Of a stretch of 64,000 nucleotides of DNA, positions 63,236 to 64,000 are shown piece by piece; the first letter of the stretch is position 1, and the number at the start of each line of letters is the position of its first letter. The notes beneath the pieces are model-generated. The model saw only the letters and a list, made by a program, of their open reading frames with translations, was not told the origin of the DNA and did not search any database. Location: contig OX637337.1 in assembly GCA_951799405.1 (NCBI GenBank), forward strand, positions 2,480,001-2,544,000, read 5' to 3'. The position numbers and the translations under genes are program-made. This DNA comes from Agapetus fuscipes (lineage: Eukaryota; Arthropoda; Insecta; Trichoptera; Glossosomatidae).

Positions 63236-63284
63236 TCGCTTCCTGAGGACGTCAGATACGACTTCGATGAAACGTTGAGAACCA
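63236..63284 (+). repeat. degenerate hammerhead-like segment
   Basis: CTGAGGA (63243-63249), GAAA (63269-63272) and ACGTT resemble 46676-46719, but stem I is broken. Confidence 0.3.
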
Positions 63285-63361
63285 GATTCTTAAGCCAAGA
63301 AATTAAGAGGTGACCACAAGTTGTGTATTAAGTTGTGTCTAAAAATAAATGTATAGCTATT

Positions 63362-63630
63362 AATGTGTGTTTTTACTTGTGTGAGTGTGTCTCTAGATGT
63401 AGGTGATTAAATAATTGTACTTGTATTTGTTCGAATTGTATGAGTGTTTGCTCGAATATTCTGACAGGATCTCACGTAAGCCAGAATAACTCTTATACAC
63501 CTATAAATAGAGACCGAGATGCTTTGCGAAGAGACTTGTATCGGAGCTGTCGAGCAATATAGTACAAAAGTTAGCTCTGCAAACGAACCAAATGTGAACG
63601 GAAAAAATGTGTAAAGTTAACTTGTTACAT
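63362..63630 (+). mobile_element. LTR1 fragment
   Basis: CTAGATGTAGGTG, ATAAATAGAGACCGAGATGC and AACCAAATGTGAACGG align with 16587-16932 and 27752-28310. Confidence 0.6.
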
Positions 63631-63640
63631 AAATCTAAAT

Positions 63641-64000
63641 TATGCTGGAGTGATGTTTTCCGGGATCTGTTACCGTGGTCTGTGGGAGCTGGAGCTTCCG
63701 GACGTTTCGCCCATTTCTACGATGGGCTTCTTCAGCGTGAAGTATGATGATGAAGATGATCTTGATGCAAGTGTGTGTACACTCGGGGTTTATATGTGGA
63801 AACTAAAGACACTTTGCATACGAGTTTGTTGGTGCAGCAGCGACATCTGTGTATTTTTTGCATGTGAAACTATGGGGTATATATCAGCGAACCATTTTGC
63901 TTCTACAACGTCCGGAAGCTGCAGCTCCCACAGACCACGGCAACAGATCCCGGAAAACATCACTCCAGCATCATCAGCCGGCCGTGTACACCTAAAACTC
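63641..64000. repeat. Rep-M foldback, cut by the window end
   Basis: Arms CTGGAGTGATGTTTTCCGGG and CCCGGAAAACATCACTCCAG; the right arm goes on to GCCGGCCGTGTACACC. The hammerhead-like segment is on the minus strand at 63695-63742. Confidence 0.75.

Overview
This is a eukaryotic nuclear window, AT-rich and apparently without a host gene. Nearly everything I can identify is a transposable element, a non-autonomous repeat or a tandem array, many nested in one another. The Jockey-type non-LTR reverse transcriptase, tRNA-derived SINEs and many short foldback elements suggest an arthropod, perhaps an insect. I cannot name a species, and only the repeats support that guess.

Family names below are mine. 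SINE-A is about 325 bp and tRNA-derived, with a Lys/Ala-like head. SINE-B is about 300 bp with a head like tRNA-Gln(CTG); subtype B2 ends in an AGTCTCTAGAATCTAGG-type tail and poly(A). Both also occur fused head-to-tail as a B-A dimer. SINE-C has a head like a long-arm tRNA. Rep-D is about 250 bp, starts CCTTGACTTATAGGTTGGTA and ends in TTAGATTA repeats. It has more than 30 copies here and is the 3' end of a LINE (LINE-E) or a SINE sharing that end. LINE families are LINE-J (Jockey-like, one long open copy), LINE-E (YADD; C-terminus GRGRPRK...), LINE-G (GHIQRMD), LINE-R, LINE-H and L2/CR1-like C-terminal pieces. DNA-type or foldback families are Rep-F, -I (1.1 kb), -K, -L, -M, -N, -U, -V, -W, -Y and -Z, plus hAT-like elements. 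LTR1 and LTR2 are solo LTRs; Rep-S and Rep-Q may be LTR pieces.

Layout: 1-10 kb has SINE-A/B copies, LINE-J inserted in a SINE-B, a 30-bp tandem array, and a SINE-A split by Rep-D copies, one of which carries a small retroposed hairpin RNA. 10-22 kb has Rep-Y, -N, -M and -L, dead LINE pieces and a solo LTR. 22-31 kb has two inverted 1.1 kb Rep-I copies, a solo LTR split by Rep-F, and a hAT-like element filled with a 30-bp minisatellite and split by LINE-G. 31-46 kb is mainly SINE-B/A and Rep-D, with 15-bp satellite arrays and a nested hAT-like MITE. 46-54 kb has Rep-N foldbacks, the longest LINE-E piece, a hAT-type MITE with an exact 8-bp duplication, a second 15-bp satellite locus, and Rep-F split by LINE-G. 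54-64 kb has Rep-D, -U, -K (split by solo LTR2), a triply nested SINE-A and a terminal Rep-M.

Nothing here reads as a cooperating pathway. The links are parasitic: LINE machinery probably mobilises the SINEs, and MITEs depend on transposases not present here. The most unusual signal is a hammerhead-ribozyme-like core that recurs in three or more repeat families (1518-1557, 21209-21256, 46676-46719 and degenerate relatives). Boundaries of old repeats are approximate, usually within 5-20 bp.
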